This document shows positions 27,945-36,680 of a stretch of 64,000 nucleotides of DNA, in pieces. The notes beneath the pieces were generated by a model. That model did no database searches, was not told where the DNA came from, and saw only the letters and a program-made list of their open reading frames with translations. Position 1 is the first letter of the stretch. Each line of letters starts with the position of its first letter. Origin of the DNA: Streptomyces rishiriensis (GTDB lineage Bacteria; Actinomycetota; Actinomycetes; Streptomycetales; Streptomycetaceae); contig NZ_BEWA01000003.1 of assembly GCF_003112535.1 (NCBI RefSeq), forward strand, positions 186,001 to 250,000, given 5' to 3'. The translations under genes and the position numbers were made by a program.

Positions 27945-29699
27945 ATGTCGGCGCATTTCGGCACGAGACTGCGCAAGGGAGCGGTCAACACGACCGTGGC
28001 CGCACTGGCCGTCGCGGCTCTGGCCGCGTCCCAGGCACCGGACGTCACGGCCGACGGCCAGGGCAGACAGACCGCCGCCGACACCCCCTCGTCCGCCGAC
28101 GCGGGCACCGGCACCGCCGACAGCGCCACCGGCAACTCGCCGTACTACACGGACCTGCCGCCGCTGAAGAGCCCCGCCCCGGCCCCGACCGCCGGCTCGC
28201 CCACCGTCCCGGCTGCCGCCGGCACCGCCGAGGCCGGCATCCCCGCGACCGTCCTCGACGCCTACAAGAAGGCCGAGGCGGCGCTCGCGCAGTCCAAGCC
28301 GGGCTGCAACATGCCCTGGCAGCTCCTCGCCGCCATCGGCAAGGTCGAGTCGGGCCAGGCGGGCGGCGGCAACGTCACCGCCGACGGCACGACGATCACG
28401 CCGATCCTCGGGCCGGTCCTCAACGGCGTCGGCTTCGCCGACATCAAGGACACCGACCACGGCTCCTACGACGGCGACAGCATCCACGACCGCGCCGTGG
28501 GTCCCATGCAGTTCATCCCCTCCACCTGGGCGTGGGCGGGACGCGACGGCAACGGCGACGGCAAGAAAGACCCCAACAACGTCTACGACGCCGCGCTCGC
28601 CGCCGGCCACTACCTGTGCCGCTACGACTGGGACATGGCCACCACGGCCGGCATGCGCAGCGCGATCCTCAGCTACAACAACTCGACGGACTACCTCAAC
28701 ACCGTCCTGTCGTGGCTGGAGTACTACCGCAAGGGCACGCACGAGATCCCGAACGGCACCGGCAGCGTGCCCGCCAACCGCAGCGACGACTACCCGAGCA
28801 CGCCCACCTGGCCGTCCGCCCCGTCGACGCCCGCCAAGCCCGGCAGCCCGTCGACGCCCGCCAAGCCGACGACGCCGAGCAAGCCGCCGGCCCCGCCCAA
28901 GCCGCCGGCCCCCACGCCTCCCACGCCCGGCAAGCCCACCCCGCCGGCGCCCACGCCGACCGACACGGTCGACCACCTGGAGGACGCGGGCACGGCGAGC
29001 CTCACCGCCATGGCGGGCCACGCCTACACCCAGCGGATCAGCGCCCGGGCGGAGACCGCGGCCGGCAAGGCCGTCGCCAAGGTCAGGATCCGCTTCACCA
29101 TCGTCGGCGACACCGACGCCGTCTTCACCGGCGGCGAGAACGTCGCCGTGGTCGCCACCGACAGCAAGGGCGTCGCCCTCGCGCCGGCGCTCACGGCGGG
29201 CGAGAAGACCGGCGACTTCACCGTCCGCGCCACGCTCTTCGGCCGCACGATCTCCGCCCTCGACTACCGGGCCACCGTCACCGCCCGCGCCGCCGACGCC
29301 CTCGCCCGCACCGGCGACACCGCGCTCACCTGCGTCGTCGGCGGCGAGTTCGCCGACCAGGTCGAGGTCAAGGCCACCTACAAGGGCGCCGTCGCGGACA
29401 AGGTCGCGGCAACCGCCACCCTGATCAGGTCGGCCGACGACGCGACAGTGAACGACAAGGGCCCCTACTTCAAGGACGCCGCCGGCAACGCCGTGCGCGC
29501 CCTCGACCTCCAGACGGACGCGAAGGGCCTGCTGCACCTGCCCAAGCTGTACGCGGACGACACGGCTGGAACGTACCTGCTGCGCATCACCACCGAGGGC
29601 GGCGCGACCCTCACCGTGGAACTGACCGTCACGGCCGCCGCGACCACCTCCCCGAGCCCGGCGCCCAGCGAGTCGCCGTCCACGGATCCCACCCCGTAA
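27945..29699 (+). CDS. Secreted lytic transglycosylase with C-terminal Ig-like region
   Basis: This exported peptidoglycan-cleaving enzyme has 584 residues. It has a signal peptide (Arg/Lys-rich start, then VAALAVAALAASQA) and a disordered Thr/Ala/Asp segment. An MltB/SLT-type transglycosylase domain follows at about residues 115-275, with the probable catalytic Glu in AAIGKVESGQ, then GPMQFIPSTWAWAGRDGNGDG and ILSYNNSTDYLNTVL. A Pro/Lys/Thr linker made of STPAKP-like repeats covers about 40 residues. The C-terminal 240 residues are beta-rich and Ig-like, perhaps binding the cell wall. GGGAGGG precedes the ATG. A strong terminator follows. Confidence 0.9.
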   Translation: MSAHFGTRLRKGAVNTTVAALAVAALAASQAPDVTADGQGRQTAADTPSSADAGTGTADSATGNSPYYTDLPPLKSPAPAPTAGSPTVPAAAGTAEAGIPATVLDAYKKAEAALAQSKPGCNMPWQLLAAIGKVESGQAGGGNVTADGTTITPILGPVLNGVGFADIKDTDHGSYDGDSIHDRAVGPMQFIPSTWAWAGRDGNGDGKKDPNNVYDAALAAGHYLCRYDWDMATTAGMRSAILSYNNSTDYLNTVLSWLEYYRKGTHEIPNGTGSVPANRSDDYPSTPTWPSAPSTPAKPGSPSTPAKPTTPSKPPAPPKPPAPTPPTPGKPTPPAPTPTDTVDHLEDAGTASLTAMAGHAYTQRISARAETAAGKAVAKVRIRFTIVGDTDAVFTGGENVAVVATDSKGVALAPALTAGEKTGDFTVRATLFGRTISALDYRATVTARAADALARTGDTALTCVVGGEFADQVEVKATYKGAVADKVAATATLIRSADDATVNDKGPYFKDAAGNAVRALDLQTDAKGLLHLPKLYADDTAGTYLLRITTEGGATLTVELTVTAAATTSPSPAPSESPSTDPTP

Positions 29700-29730
29700 C
29701 TCCCGGCCGGCACCCCCCTTCCACACCATC

Positions 29731-29766
29731 ACGACGGCGCCCCCGCGAACGCGGGGGCGCCGTCGT
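29731..29766 (+). terminator. Terminator after the transglycosylase gene
   Basis: A perfect 16-bp stem ACGACGGCGCCCCCGC / GCGGGGGCGCCGTCGT with a GAAC tetraloop lies 31 nt past the stop. Confidence 0.9.
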
Positions 29767-29896
29767 CGTGTGCGACGTGTTCTCATCTCGCGCGCCCGTT
29801 GCTACGGTGCCGCACCTGACGACCTGTCAGTTGCGCTGCGGGATCCCCTGGCCGGTTCCGGCAGCCGATTCCGTCGCCGTCGCGCAGGGAGGCCCG

Positions 29897-30031
29897 ATGC
29901 GCGCCCTCATCGCCGCCGCGACCGGTCTCGCCGTCGCGCTCGCCCTCGTCCTCACGCTCACCGCACTGGGCGCGCCCACCGGCAAGACCTCCCCGAAACC
30001 ACTGCTGACGACCGTCCCCGCCCACCCCTGA
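29897..30031 (+). CDS. SPW_0924-family-like small membrane or secreted protein (44 residues)
   Basis: A 44-residue protein begins MRALIAAATGLAVALALVL, a single hydrophobic segment, and ends with a Pro/Thr/Lys-rich tail. It starts at an ATG 6 nt after GGGAGG. Nearly every codon ends in G or C, so it is coding despite its size. It resembles the small Streptomyces proteins known as the SPW_0924 family, of unknown function. It probably forms an operon with the DUF3068 gene 59 bp downstream. Its last codons and stop belong to a 19-20-bp tandem repeat. Confidence 0.8.
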   Translation: MRALIAAATGLAVALALVLTLTALGAPTGKTSPKPLLTTVPAHP

Positions 30032-30069
30032 CCGCCCCGCCCGCCCCTGACCGTCCCCGCCCGCCGGCA
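30012..30069 (+). repeat. 19/20-bp tandem repeat including a stop codon
   Basis: Three adjacent copies start at 30012, 30032 and 30051, of the form CCGTCCCCGCCCGCCCCTGA. The first copy encodes the last residues and the TGA of the small protein gene. The array fills the gap up to the DUF3068 ribosome binding site. Confidence 0.75.
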
Positions 30070-30090
30070 CCGTCCGCGAAGGAGGCCGAG

Positions 30091-31083
30091 ATGCGCCGCA
30101 CCGCCGGCCTGGTCCTGCTCGCCCTCGCCGTGTTCTTCGCGGCGCTCGCCCCGCTGCTGCGCTGGTATGCCTACCCGCGCCTGGCCAAGATCCCGGCCGA
30201 CGAGTACCAGACGATGGTCCTGCAGGCGAAGAACGCCACCCTCCTCGACTACGGCACCATGACCGCCCGCACGGTCCACCAGGTCACCATCGTGCAGACC
30301 CTCAAGGGCGATGTGCAGGCCTCCGAGAACATCGAGAAGACCGCGGGCCGGGACGTCGTCGTCTGGGACGGACTGTCCTACGTCCAGGGACCCGACGGCA
30401 AGATGGTCTCCAAGGTCCCCGAGCGCTACATCTTCGACGCCCACACACAAGAACCCGTCCACGCCACCGGCGAGATGGTCGACGGCGACCCGGTCCGCCG
30501 CACGGGCATCGAGTTCAAGTGGCCCTTCCTCACCCAGAAGCGGGACTACGAGTACTTCGACGCCCAGACCCGCACCACCGCCCCCATCCACTACCGGGGC
30601 GCCCGCGACTTCCGCGGCCTGAAGGTCTACTACTTCGAACAGACCGTCCCGTGGACCGAAGTCCCCATGCCCAAGACGATGCCCGTCCAGGGCATCACCC
30701 CCCAGACCGTCGCCAAGACCGGCACCACCCGCTGGTACACCACCGTCCGCAGGTTCTGGGTCGAACCCGTCACCGGAGCACCCGTCTACGGCGAGGAGAT
30801 CCACCGGGAGGAACTGCGCGGCGGCACCCTCCTCGGCGGCCGCGCCAAGGTCACGGCATTCGCCGGGCACGTGAAGATGCGCGAGGACTACATCGAGCAC
30901 ACCGTGGCCCTGGTCAAGTCCAACCGCACCCTCATCCTGCTCCTGACCTCCTACCTGCCCTGGGGCTCCCTCCTGCTCGGCGTTCTGCTCATGTCCCTCT
31001 CCCTCCTCCTGGAGGCGCGCTCCCGCCGCCCACGCCACCCGGCCCCCGCCGAACCGGCCGAACCCCGGTCCGTCACCGCCTGA
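30091..31083 (+). CDS. DUF3068 domain-containing membrane-anchored protein
   Basis: The protein has 330 residues with one membrane segment at each end (LVLLALAVFFAALAPLLRW and LILLLTSYLPWGSLLLGVLL), leaving a large extracytoplasmic domain between. The interior (VHQVTIVQTLKGDVQASENI, RTTAPIHYRGARDFRGLKVY, GTTRWYTTVRRFWVEPVTG) matches DUF3068, a family of actinobacterial envelope proteins of unknown function (PorA-like). GGAGG precedes the ATG. The stop overlaps the convergent hrpB end by 11 bp. Confidence 0.9.
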   Translation: MRRTAGLVLLALAVFFAALAPLLRWYAYPRLAKIPADEYQTMVLQAKNATLLDYGTMTARTVHQVTIVQTLKGDVQASENIEKTAGRDVVVWDGLSYVQGPDGKMVSKVPERYIFDAHTQEPVHATGEMVDGDPVRRTGIEFKWPFLTQKRDYEYFDAQTRTTAPIHYRGARDFRGLKVYYFEQTVPWTEVPMPKTMPVQGITPQTVAKTGTTRWYTTVRRFWVEPVTGAPVYGEEIHREELRGGTLLGGRAKVTAFAGHVKMREDYIEHTVALVKSNRTLILLLTSYLPWGSLLLGVLLMSLSLLLEARSRRPRHPAPAEPAEPRSVTA

Positions 31084-33598
31084 GCCGCGCGTTGGTGTAC
31101 CGCGTCGCCTCCGCGCCCGCCGGATCCTCCGGCCACGGATGCTTCGGATACCGGCCCCGCAACTCCGCCCGCACCGCCCGGTAGCCCTCCCGCCAGAACG
31201 ACGCGAGATCGGACGTCACGGCCGCGGGCCGTCCGGCCGGGGACAGCAGATGCACGACCAGCGGCGCCCCCGCCACCCGCGGCGACTCCTGCAGCCCGAA
31301 CATCTCCTGCAGCTTCACCGCCAGCACCGGACGCCGCGGATCGGCGTAGTCGATCCGGATCCTGGATCCGCTCGGCACGGTGATCCGCTCCGGCGCCAGC
31401 TCGTCCAGCCGGCCCGCCTCGCCGGACGCCCACGGCAACAGCCGCCCCAGTGCCTGCCCGGCGTCGATCCGCCCCAGATCGGCCCGCCGCCGGGCCCGGC
31501 TCAACTCCGGCTCCAGCCATTCGTCCACGCGCGCGTGCAGTGACGCGTCGCCCACGTCCGGCCACGGATCCCCCACCCGCAGCCGCACGAACGCGATCCG
31601 CTGCCGCAGGGCGTCCGCCTCGGGCGACCACCGCAGCAGCCGCAGCCCCTCCTGGCGAAGCCCCTCCACGAGCGCACCGCGCACGAGCGAGGCGTCGGCG
31701 TCCCGCAGCGGACGCACCGCCAGCTCCACCGCCCCCAACCGCTCGACCCGCCGCGCCACCACGTCGCCGTCGGCCCAGTGCACCTCGTCCCGCTCCCGGA
31801 GCAGCGCACCCGCCGCGAGCCGGGCCACCCCCTCGTCCACGACTGCCGCGAGCTGCACACGCGCGTGCACCTGACCGACAGGCCGGTCGGCCACCGCCAC
31901 CGCCAACCAGGGCGCCCCCCGCAGCCCGGTGCCCCGGCCGGCCTCGGCACGGGTCCCGGACACCATGAGATACGAGCCGCCGTCGGCCCTGGCGAGCCGC
32001 TCAGGAAACGCGAGAGCGACCACGAGCCCCACGAGACCCTCCACATCCCCCTCCGCCACCGAAGAGAGCGGGCCGGGCGGCCGGGAGACGTCCTGGGCGA
32101 CGACGGCCCGCAGCCGCCGCACCTCGGCCCGCCACCGCCCGGAATACGCGTCACCCCCACGCCGGGCGGCGCGCAACGCGGCGGCCAGATCGTCCCCGTA
32201 CTCCCGCGGAGCCTCCTCGCTCAGCAGCGCCACCACCTCGGCGGCCCGCTCCGCCCCCACCGCCTCCGCCCCGTCCAGCAGCGCCCGCCCCAGCCGCGGG
32301 TGCAGCCCCAGCCGGGCCAGCCGCACCCCGCGCCCGGTGGCCGCGCCGGACGCGTCCACCGCGCCGATCGCCGTCAGCAACTCCCGGGCCGCCGCCATGG
32401 CCCCGGCAGGCGGCCGGTCCAGCAACGCCAGCCCCGCCGCCTGCGGATCGCCCCAGCAGGCCGCCTGAAGAGCGAACGAGGCGAGATCGGCCACCTTGAT
32501 CTCCGGCGCCGGAAACAGCGGCAGCCGCGCGTCCTCCGCCTGCGTCCAGCACCGGTACACCGCCCCCGGCGCCTCACGCCCGGCCCGCCCCGCCCGCTGC
32601 CGGCCCGCAGCCCGCGAGGCCCGCACGGTCGCCAGCGCGCTCAGCCCACGCGCGTGGTCCACCCGCGGCTCCCGCGCCAGCCCCGAGTCCACGACCACCC
32701 GCACCCCGGGCACCGTCAACGACGACTCCGCCACGGACGACGCGAGCACCACCCGACGCCGCGCCCCCGGCGCCAGCACCGCGTCCTGCACGGCCGCCGG
32801 CGCCCGTCCGTGCACCTGGAGCACGTCCACCCCGTCCGGCGCCCCGAGCAGCCCGGCGACCCGCGCGATCTCCCCGACACCCGGCAGGAAGCACAGGACG
32901 TCCCCCGAGCGCTCCGCCAGCGCCCGCCGCACCACCGACGCCACATGCGACAGCAACGCCGGGTCCACCCGCATCCCGTGCGGCGGCCGCACCGCGCCCG
33001 CCGGCGGCGCCCAGACCACCTCGACGTCGAAGGCGGCGCCGTGCGCCTCCACCACCGGCGCCCCGCCCAGCAGCCCCGCCCACCCGGCCGTGTCGGTCGT
33101 CGCCGAGGCGGCCACCAGCCGCAGCTCGGGCCGCAGCGTCTCGCGCACGTCCCACAGGAACGCGGCCGACGTGTCCGCGTCCAGGTGCCGCTCGTGGCAC
33201 TCGTCCAGCATCACCACGTCCACACCCGTGAGCTCCTGGTCACGCTGAAGACGCTGCAGCAGCACACCGGTCGTGACGACCTCCACACGCGTGCGCCGCC
33301 CCACGACCCGCTCACCGCGGACCGTGTACCCGACGGACTCCCCGGTCCGCTCGCCCAGCAGCCACGCCATCCGCCGGGCCGCCGCCCGCGCCGCGATCCG
33401 CCGCGGCTCGGCCACCACCACCCGCCGAGCCGGCCCCTCGCCCAGCAGCCCGGCCAGGGCGAGCGGCACCAGCGTCGTCTTGCCCGTGCCGGGCGGCGCG
33501 GCGAGCACGACGGCCCCGTGCCCGTCCAGGGCGTCGTTCACGGAGGGCAGGGCGGCCCGCACGGGCAGCGCGTCCAGGGCGTCGTCACGGAGGCTCAC
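31073..33598 (-). CDS. hrpB: ATP-dependent helicase HrpB
   Basis: This DEAH-type superfamily 2 helicase has 841 residues, the normal HrpB length. Motif I is APPGTGKTT, motif II is DECH within MLDECHERH, motif III is SAT in AASATTDT and motif VI is QRAGRAGR. The HrpB-specific C-terminal domain follows, with RIRIDYADPRRPVLAVKLQE and PWPEDPAGAE near the end. Its cellular role is unclear in bacteria. GTG at 33598 is chosen, with a G-rich Shine-Dalgarno. It may be co-transcribed with the methyltransferase gene upstream (158 bp gap). Confidence 0.95.
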   Translation of the reverse strand: MSLRDDALDALPVRAALPSVNDALDGHGAVVLAAPPGTGKTTLVPLALAGLLGEGPARRVVVAEPRRIAARAAARRMAWLLGERTGESVGYTVRGERVVGRRTRVEVVTTGVLLQRLQRDQELTGVDVVMLDECHERHLDADTSAAFLWDVRETLRPELRLVAASATTDTAGWAGLLGGAPVVEAHGAAFDVEVVWAPPAGAVRPPHGMRVDPALLSHVASVVRRALAERSGDVLCFLPGVGEIARVAGLLGAPDGVDVLQVHGRAPAAVQDAVLAPGARRRVVLASSVAESSLTVPGVRVVVDSGLAREPRVDHARGLSALATVRASRAAGRQRAGRAGREAPGAVYRCWTQAEDARLPLFPAPEIKVADLASFALQAACWGDPQAAGLALLDRPPAGAMAAARELLTAIGAVDASGAATGRGVRLARLGLHPRLGRALLDGAEAVGAERAAEVVALLSEEAPREYGDDLAAALRAARRGGDAYSGRWRAEVRRLRAVVAQDVSRPPGPLSSVAEGDVEGLVGLVVALAFPERLARADGGSYLMVSGTRAEAGRGTGLRGAPWLAVAVADRPVGQVHARVQLAAVVDEGVARLAAGALLRERDEVHWADGDVVARRVERLGAVELAVRPLRDADASLVRGALVEGLRQEGLRLLRWSPEADALRQRIAFVRLRVGDPWPDVGDASLHARVDEWLEPELSRARRRADLGRIDAGQALGRLLPWASGEAGRLDELAPERITVPSGSRIRIDYADPRRPVLAVKLQEMFGLQESPRVAGAPLVVHLLSPAGRPAAVTSDLASFWREGYRAVRAELRGRYPKHPWPEDPAGAEATRYTNARLRR

Positions 33599-33675
33599 GC
33601 CCCCAGTGTCGTACGAGGCCGGACACACGCCCCACGCGCGGGCGCCACCGGGAACGGCCCGACGTCCGGCGCCGC

Positions 33676-33765
33676 CGCGTCCCGGTCAGCCCCGCTCGGT
33701 CCCGCGCACCCCTGCGCGGCCCCGCTCAGCCCAGCACAGTCCCGCGCAGCCCTGCTCAGTCCCGC
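33676..33765 (-). repeat. 10-bp tandem repeat that includes the methyltransferase stop codon
   Basis: On the minus strand the unit GCGGGACTGA is repeated in exact 10-bp register about nine times with substitutions. The first copy, 33765-33756, encodes the last two complete codons and the TGA of the methyltransferase gene. The array continues through the spacer towards hrpB. Confidence 0.85.
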
Positions 33766-34577
33766 TCGCACACGAAAACGGCCGTCCCCGGGATCAGGTT
33801 GCCGCGCAACGGCGACCAGCCGCCCCACTCCGACGAGTTCCAGGACGGCCACTGCGGCTCGACCAGGTCCACCAGCCGGAAACCGCCCGCCACGACGTCG
33901 CGGACGCGGTCACCGAGCGTGCGGTGGTGCTCCACGTACACCGCCCGGCCCTCCTCGTCCTGCTCCACGTACGGCGTGCGGTCGAAGTAGGACGACGACA
34001 CCGTCAGCCCCTCCGGCCCCGGCTCGTCCGGGAAGGCCCACCGGATCGGATGCGTCACGGAGAACACGAAACGGCCGCCCGGCCGCAGCACCCGCCGCAC
34101 CTCCTTCAGTACCAGCACCGGATCGGCGACGAAGGGCAGCGCCCCGTACGCCGAGCACGCCAGGTCGAAGGAGGCGTCCGCGAACGGCAGCGCGCCCGCG
34201 TCCGCGCACACCAGCGGAAACGGACCGCCGATGCGCAGCGCGTGCTGGAGCTGGCGGTGGGAGATGTCCAGGGCGACCGGCAGCGCGCCCTGCGCGGCGA
34301 GCCAGCGCGCGCACTGGGCCGCGCCGGCGCCGATCTCCAGGACCGCCCTGCCCTTCAGCTCCTCCGGCGGGCCGAGCAGCTCCGCCTCCACCTCGTCGAG
34401 GCCCTCCGGGCCCCACACGAAGCGGTCGTCGCCCAGGAAAGTGCCGTGCTCGATCTGGTATTCGTCCGCGTTGCGGTCCCACCAGCCCCGGTTGGCCCGG
34501 GTGCTCTCGGCGACGTCGGCGTCACGTCGGGTGGCTTCCGGCTCGAAGGCCGTCTCGGACGATGCGGGCTCTTGGAT
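33756..34577 (-). CDS. Class I SAM-dependent methyltransferase with no canonical start codon
   Basis: The protein is a small-molecule type methyltransferase. SAM motif I is VLEIGAGAAQCARWL, motif II is ALDISHRQL and motif IV is DLACSAYGALPFV. A conserved N-terminal segment STRANRGWWDRNADEYQIEH lies upstream of the first GTG at 34418, so that GTG cannot be the true start. No ATG, GTG or TTG is in frame before it. Two tandem ATC codons at 34580 and 34577 sit 3 and 6 nt after GGGAG. I annotate from the second, but an ATC start or a mutated ATG is unproven. Confidence 0.8.
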   Translation of the reverse strand: MQEPASSETAFEPEATRRDADVAESTRANRGWWDRNADEYQIEHGTFLGDDRFVWGPEGLDEVEAELLGPPEELKGRAVLEIGAGAAQCARWLAAQGALPVALDISHRQLQHALRIGGPFPLVCADAGALPFADASFDLACSAYGALPFVADPVLVLKEVRRVLRPGGRFVFSVTHPIRWAFPDEPGPEGLTVSSSYFDRTPYVEQDEEGRAVYVEHHRTLGDRVRDVVAGGFRLVDLVEPQWPSWNSSEWGGWSPLRGNLIPGTAVFVCERD

Positions 34578-34580
34578 GAT

Positions 34581-34728
34581 CGGCTCCCTCGTCGTACTCT
34601 TCCGTGCAACCCGCCCGACGGCGGCACCCAGGTGTCACCGAAGGGGCTTCCTGCGGCCTGCGTGGCCTCAGGAGAAAGGTTGTGTGCCGGGTATGCGGTG
34701 ATCCGCCCCGGGTGTGCGCCTTCGCGCA
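34581..34728. other. Divergent spacer upstream of the rpsA promoter
   Basis: No gene is visible. This is the region upstream of both the methyltransferase and rpsA; with the rpsA promoter and leader it makes up the 34581-34957 gap. Confidence 0.5.
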
Positions 34729-34757
34729 TTGACCCTGCCCGGCTGCCCCCGTATGCT
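34729..34757 (+). promoter_or_regulatory. Vegetative promoter of rpsA
   Basis: TTGACC at 34729-34734 and TATGCT at 34752-34757 are separated by exactly 17 bp, close to the main sigma factor (HrdB) consensus. Transcription would begin near 34764 and leave a leader of about 190 nt. Confidence 0.75.
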
Positions 34758-34837
34758 ACAAGTTGCGCTGCGGGCCTGCGCACCTCAGACCTAGCAGGCT
34801 GCGCTCGCATCTGTTGTATGTCCCCTCGGTTCTCGAG

Positions 34838-34866
34838 GCGCCACCACCAGTTTCCTGGTGAGGCGC
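34838..34866 (+). promoter_or_regulatory. Stem-loop in the rpsA leader
   Basis: GCGCC/GGCGC and CACCAG/CTGGTG stack into an 11-bp interrupted hairpin with a TTTC loop, about 90 nt before the rpsA start. It may be a target for autoregulation by S1. This is inference from position. Confidence 0.5.
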
Positions 34867-34957
34867 TTCCTTGGCTGTCCGGCTTCTTCAGAGCGATACG
34901 GGCTCCCGGCGTAGCAGTACCTACGACTTTCTGTCCGTAACCGGAGCCCTTTCCCAC

Positions 34958-36460
34958 ATGACGAGCAGCACCGAGACCACCGCCACCACCCCGCAGGTTG
35001 CGGTCAACGACATCGGTAACGAGGAAGCCTTCCTCGCCGCGATCGACGAAACGATCAAGTACTTCAACGACGGCGACATCGTCGACGGCGTCATCGTGAA
35101 GGTCGACCGGGACGAGGTCCTGCTCGACATCGGTTACAAGACCGAAGGCGTGATCCCGAGCCGCGAACTCTCCATCAAGCACGACGTCGACCCCAACGAG
35201 GTCGTCGCCGTCGGCGATGAGATCGAGGCCCTCGTCCTCCAGAAGGAGGACAAGGAAGGCCGCCTCATCCTGTCCAAGAAGCGCGCTCAGTACGAGCGTG
35301 CCTGGGGCACGATCGAGAAGATCAAGGAAGAAGACGGCATCGTCACCGGTACCGTCATCGAGGTCGTCAAGGGTGGTCTCATCCTCGACATCGGCCTCCG
35401 TGGCTTCCTTCCGGCCTCCCTCGTCGAGATGCGCCGCGTCCGCGACCTCCAGCCCTACGTGGGCAAGGAGCTCGAGGCGAAGATCATCGAGCTGGACAAG
35501 AACCGCAACAACGTGGTCCTGTCCCGCCGCGCCTGGCTGGAGCAGACCCAGTCCGAGGTCCGCCAGACGTTCCTCACGACCCTGCAGAAGGGTCAGGTCC
35601 GCTCCGGCGTCGTCTCCTCGATCGTCAACTTCGGTGCCTTCGTGGACCTGGGCGGCGTCGACGGTCTCGTCCACGTCTCCGAGCTGTCCTGGAAGCACAT
35701 CGACCACCCCTCCGAGGTCGTCGAGGTCGGCCAGGAGGTCACGGTCGAGGTCCTCGACGTCGACATGGACCGCGAGCGCGTCTCCCTGTCGCTGAAGGCG
35801 ACCCAGGAAGACCCGTGGCAGCAGTTCGCCCGCACGCACCAGATCGGCCAGGTCGTCCCCGGCAAGGTCACGAAGCTGGTTCCGTTCGGTGCGTTCGTCC
35901 GCGTCGACGAGGGCATCGAGGGCCTGGTCCACATCTCCGAGCTGGCCGAGCGCCACGTGGAGATCCCGGAGCAGGTCGTCCAGGTCAACGACGAGATCTT
36001 CGTCAAGGTCATCGACATCGACCTCGAGCGTCGCCGGATCTCGCTGTCCCTCAAGCAGGCCAACGAGTCCTTCGGCTCCGACCCGGCCTCGGTCGAGTTC
36101 GACCCGACGCTCTACGGCATGGCCGCGTCGTACGACGACCAGGGCAACTACATCTACCCCGAGGGCTTCGACCCCGAGACCAACGACTGGCTCGAGGGCT
36201 ACGAGACCCAGCGCGAGGCGTGGGAGGGCCAGTACGCCGAGGCGCAGCAGCGCTTCGAGCAGCACCAGGCCCAGGTCATCAAGTCCCGCGAGGCCGACGA
36301 GGCCGCTGCCGCCGAAGGCGGCGAAGCCGCCGGTGCGGCTCCGGCCGCGAGCAGCGGTGGCGGTTCGTACTCCTCCGAGGGCGCCGACACCTCCGGCGCG
36401 CTGGCCTCGGACGAGGCGCTCGCCGCGCTGCGCGAGAAGCTGGCCGGCGGCCAGAGCTGA
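34958..36460 (+). CDS. rpsA: 30S ribosomal protein S1
   Basis: S1 helps bring messenger RNA to the 30S subunit. The protein has 500 residues, and four S1 RNA-binding domains are visible: GDIVDGVIVKVDRDEVLLDI, EEDGIVTGTVIEVVKGG, GQVRSGVVSSIVNFGAFVDL and GQVVPGKVTKLVPFGAFVRV. Two of them contain the VDGLVHVSELSW / IEGLVHISELAE signature. The C-terminal 110 residues are acidic and Ala/Gly/Ser-rich, as in other actinobacteria. Codon choice is that of a highly expressed gene. GGAG lies 12 nt upstream of the ATG. A clear promoter, a structured leader and a terminator flank it, so it is monocistronic. Confidence 0.98.
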   Translation: MTSSTETTATTPQVAVNDIGNEEAFLAAIDETIKYFNDGDIVDGVIVKVDRDEVLLDIGYKTEGVIPSRELSIKHDVDPNEVVAVGDEIEALVLQKEDKEGRLILSKKRAQYERAWGTIEKIKEEDGIVTGTVIEVVKGGLILDIGLRGFLPASLVEMRRVRDLQPYVGKELEAKIIELDKNRNNVVLSRRAWLEQTQSEVRQTFLTTLQKGQVRSGVVSSIVNFGAFVDLGGVDGLVHVSELSWKHIDHPSEVVEVGQEVTVEVLDVDMDRERVSLSLKATQEDPWQQFARTHQIGQVVPGKVTKLVPFGAFVRVDEGIEGLVHISELAERHVEIPEQVVQVNDEIFVKVIDIDLERRRISLSLKQANESFGSDPASVEFDPTLYGMAASYDDQGNYIYPEGFDPETNDWLEGYETQREAWEGQYAEAQQRFEQHQAQVIKSREADEAAAAEGGEAAGAAPAASSGGGSYSSEGADTSGALASDEALAALREKLAGGQS

Positions 36461-36510
36461 CCTCCCCCAGCCGGGAGACCCCCAGCTGCTGAGGCTTGGC
36501 AGACAGTAGA

Positions 36511-36544
36511 CGAAGGCCCGCACCTTTCGAGGTGCGGGCCTTCG
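36511..36544 (+). terminator. rpsA terminator
   Basis: A perfect 15-bp stem CGAAGGCCCGCACCT / AGGTGCGGGCCTTCG closed by a TTCG tetraloop, 50 nt after the rpsA stop. The right-arm sequence recurs at 36565-36583 without a partner. Confidence 0.92.
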
Positions 36545-36580
36545 GCGTTCCCCGTTGGCGTTCCCGAGGTGCGGGCCTTC

Positions 36581-36680
36581 GGCCCGGTTGTGGGACTGCC
36601 GACCGCATACGGCCCGGTTGTGCCACTGCCGACCGGGTACGAACTGGTTGCGAGACGGCCGACCGGGTGCCCGGTTTCCC
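36581..36680 (+). repeat. 30-bp tandem repeat
   Basis: Three copies in exact 30-bp register start at 36581, 36611 and 36641, of the form GGCCCGGTTGTGCCACTGCC followed by GACCGGGTAC. A fourth start is visible at 36671. The first two differ at only a few positions, and the third is more decayed. Confidence 0.9.

Noticed and set aside
27585..27945. Cyclic di-AMP riboswitch upstream of the transglycosylase gene
   Set aside because: These genes often carry one, but the conserved core sequences could not be found here, only simple repeats and a small hairpin.
34418..34420. GTG start of the methyltransferase gene
   Set aside because: It would remove the conserved N-terminal segment with WWDRNADEYQ, so translation must begin upstream even though no usual start codon is there.
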